A DNA stretch of 31,926 nt from Deltaproteobacteria bacterium (GTDB lineage: Bacteria; Desulfobacterota; DSM-4660; Desulfatiglandales; Desulfatiglandaceae). The translations under genes and the position numbers were made by a program. Numbering within the stretch: position 1 is the stretch's first letter; each line of letters starts with the position of its first letter. Positions 30,848-31,926 of this stretch are shown here, piece by piece. The stretch is from assembly GCA_018644785.1 (NCBI GenBank), contig JABGPV010000023.1, forward strand, positions 1 to 31,926, read 5' to 3'. The notes beneath the pieces are model-generated. The model ran no database searches and was not told the DNA's origin. It worked only from the letters and a program-made list of their open reading frames with translations.

Positions 30848-31926
30848 ATGAAAACGAGAGCAGCCGTATTAAGAGAACCCAACAAACCCATGACCATCGA
30901 GGAACTGGAACTGGCGCCCCCAAAGGAGGGAGAAGTCCTCATCAAAATGGCCTATACGGGCTGGTGCCATTCGGACCTCCACCTGTGCTTAGGTGAAATC
31001 CCCATTGAACTGCCTCTGGCCATCGGACATGAGTCATCGGGCGTCGTGCAGGAAGTGGGCCCGGGCGTCACTAATTTGAAAGAAGGCGATCACGTGGTGG
31101 GCACCTGGATGATCCCCTGCGGGAAGTGTCCCCAGTGTCTGCGGGGCATGGGGAATATCTGCAGTGGAAACTTCGAGGCCTTTTTGGGCGGCATGCTGCT
31201 GGACGGCAGCTCAAGGCTCACCGACGGCAACGGCGATATGGTTCGGCACGGGAATTTCGTTTCCGGTTTTTCCGAATACAGCGTTCTTCCCGCGGACGGC
31301 GCCATCAAGATTCGAAAAGATTTTCCCATGGAACACGCCTGCTTTATGGGATGCTGCGTGCCCACCGGATGGGGAACGGTCTGTAACACCGGAGATTTAC
31401 AGCCGGGGCAGTCCGCGGTGGTTTTCGGCTTGGGCGGTGTGGGCCTGAATACCCTTCGCGCTGCGGTTCTGAGGCAGGCAAATCCCGTCATAGCAGTGGA
31501 TCTGGAAGGGAGCAAGAAAGAACTGGCCATGGAATTCGGCGCTACCCATTTCATCGACAACTCCAAGGATGATCCGGTTCCCATTGTTCAGGAACTGACA
31601 GGCGGCGGCGCGGACGTTGTTTTTGAGTGCATCGGCGATCCCGGGGCCATCGTACAGGCATACTGGTGTACCGGCATGGGATCAAAACTGGTGATTCCGG
31701 GCATCACCCCCCATGACCAGACCACCGATCTGCCCCTGATGCTGCTGCCCCTGCATCAGAAATCCATTTTGGGCAACCTCTACGGAAGCATCTCCACGCA
31801 CATTGATATCCCCAGGCTAGTGGATTTGGCCATGACGCAGGATTTCAAATTGGACAAATTGATCAGCAATTATTTTACGTTGGATGAGATCAATGATGTG
31901 GCGGATAAGATGTTAAAAAGGGAGAT
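30848..31926 (+). CDS. zinc-dependent alcohol dehydrogenase (runs off the right edge)
   Basis: The medium-chain dehydrogenase reads to the end of the window without a stop (about 359 residues seen, so nearly complete). Catalytic zinc ligands are C40 in GWCHSDLH and H61-E62 in GHES, the structural zinc site is C91, C94, C97 and C105, and the NAD fold has GLGGVG (194-199). It oxidises a primary or secondary alcohol to the carbonyl with NAD. An AAAGGAG ribosome site precedes ATG 30848. Its place at the end of the transporter operon, with no terminator between, suggests that the imported compound is, or is turned into, an alcohol. Confidence 0.92.
   Translation, partial: MKTRAAVLREPNKPMTIEELELAPPKEGEVLIKMAYTGWCHSDLHLCLGEIPIELPLAIGHESSGVVQEVGPGVTNLKEGDHVVGTWMIPCGKCPQCLRGMGNICSGNFEAFLGGMLLDGSSRLTDGNGDMVRHGNFVSGFSEYSVLPADGAIKIRKDFPMEHACFMGCCVPTGWGTVCNTGDLQPGQSAVVFGLGGVGLNTLRAAVLRQANPVIAVDLEGSKKELAMEFGATHFIDNSKDDPVPIVQELTGGGADVVFECIGDPGAIVQAYWCTGMGSKLVIPGITPHDQTTDLPLMLLPLHQKSILGNLYGSISTHIDIPRLVDLAMTQDFKLDKLISNYFTLDEINDVADKMLKRE

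Noticed and set aside
1..31926. CRISPR arrays, tRNA or rRNA genes, prophage or restriction systems
   Set aside because: No regularly spaced repeats, no cloverleaf-like T-arm motif and no phage or restriction proteins were found when reading both strands by eye; a model-based scan could still find a short RNA gene.

Overview
The window looks like a chromosomal segment of an anaerobic Gram-negative bacterium, most likely a sulfate-reducer-like member of the Desulfobacterota. That placement is an inference from gene style: a DsrE-type protein, a sigma-54 two-component system, a branched-chain-type ABC operon beside an alcohol dehydrogenase, and dispersed GGGGACA(G/A)TAT repeats. No rRNA or tRNA gene was found to anchor it.

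Positions 1-3380 are AT-rich accessory DNA. Two well-formed attC sites (345-404 and 2580-2640) mark it as part of an integron gene-cassette array. The array holds the end of an unrecognised gene, a two-helix membrane protein, a DUF4258/YgiT-type toxin-antitoxin pair, an internally deleted GrpB remnant and a 2TM-domain protein. It also holds a 145-bp unit bounded by near-perfect 20-bp inverted repeats and a decayed reverse-strand reading frame. No integrase gene is visible; from the attC orientation it would lie to the left of the window.

Positions 3390-5734 carry an FAD/NAD(P) oxidoreductase with a small partner protein, a palindromic GGGGACAGTAT repeat pair, and a Phd/VapC toxin-antitoxin operon with a clear promoter and operator-like repeat.

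Positions 5912-13065 carry a Tat/lipoprotein-type metallo-beta-lactamase-fold hydrolase and a tight run: a TSUP-family permease, bioA, bioF, bioD, bioB and an apparently exported inorganic pyrophosphatase. The four bio genes cover the route from pimeloyl-thioester to biotin.

Positions 13399-20677 are mixed: a large lipoprotein with a glycosidase-like barrel (minus strand), an lmo0937-type mini-membrane protein, a PaaI-type thioesterase, a radical SAM/SPASM protein (minus), an SRPBCC protein, a TerB-like gene broken by an in-frame amber codon and running in frame into a DsrE-like gene, and a DEAD-box helicase.

Positions 20822-31926 look like one physiological unit. A lone family-5 solute-binding protein, a Cache-type sensor kinase and an NtrC-type sigma-54 activator are followed by a close match to a sigma-54 (-24/-12) promoter. 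This promoter sits directly before livG, livF, livH, livM, a periplasmic binding protein and a zinc alcohol dehydrogenase that runs off the window. The simplest reading is sensing, sigma-54 activation, uptake and first oxidation of one substrate. The promoter position also implies that livG starts at 26104, not at the longer open frame beginning at 25996.
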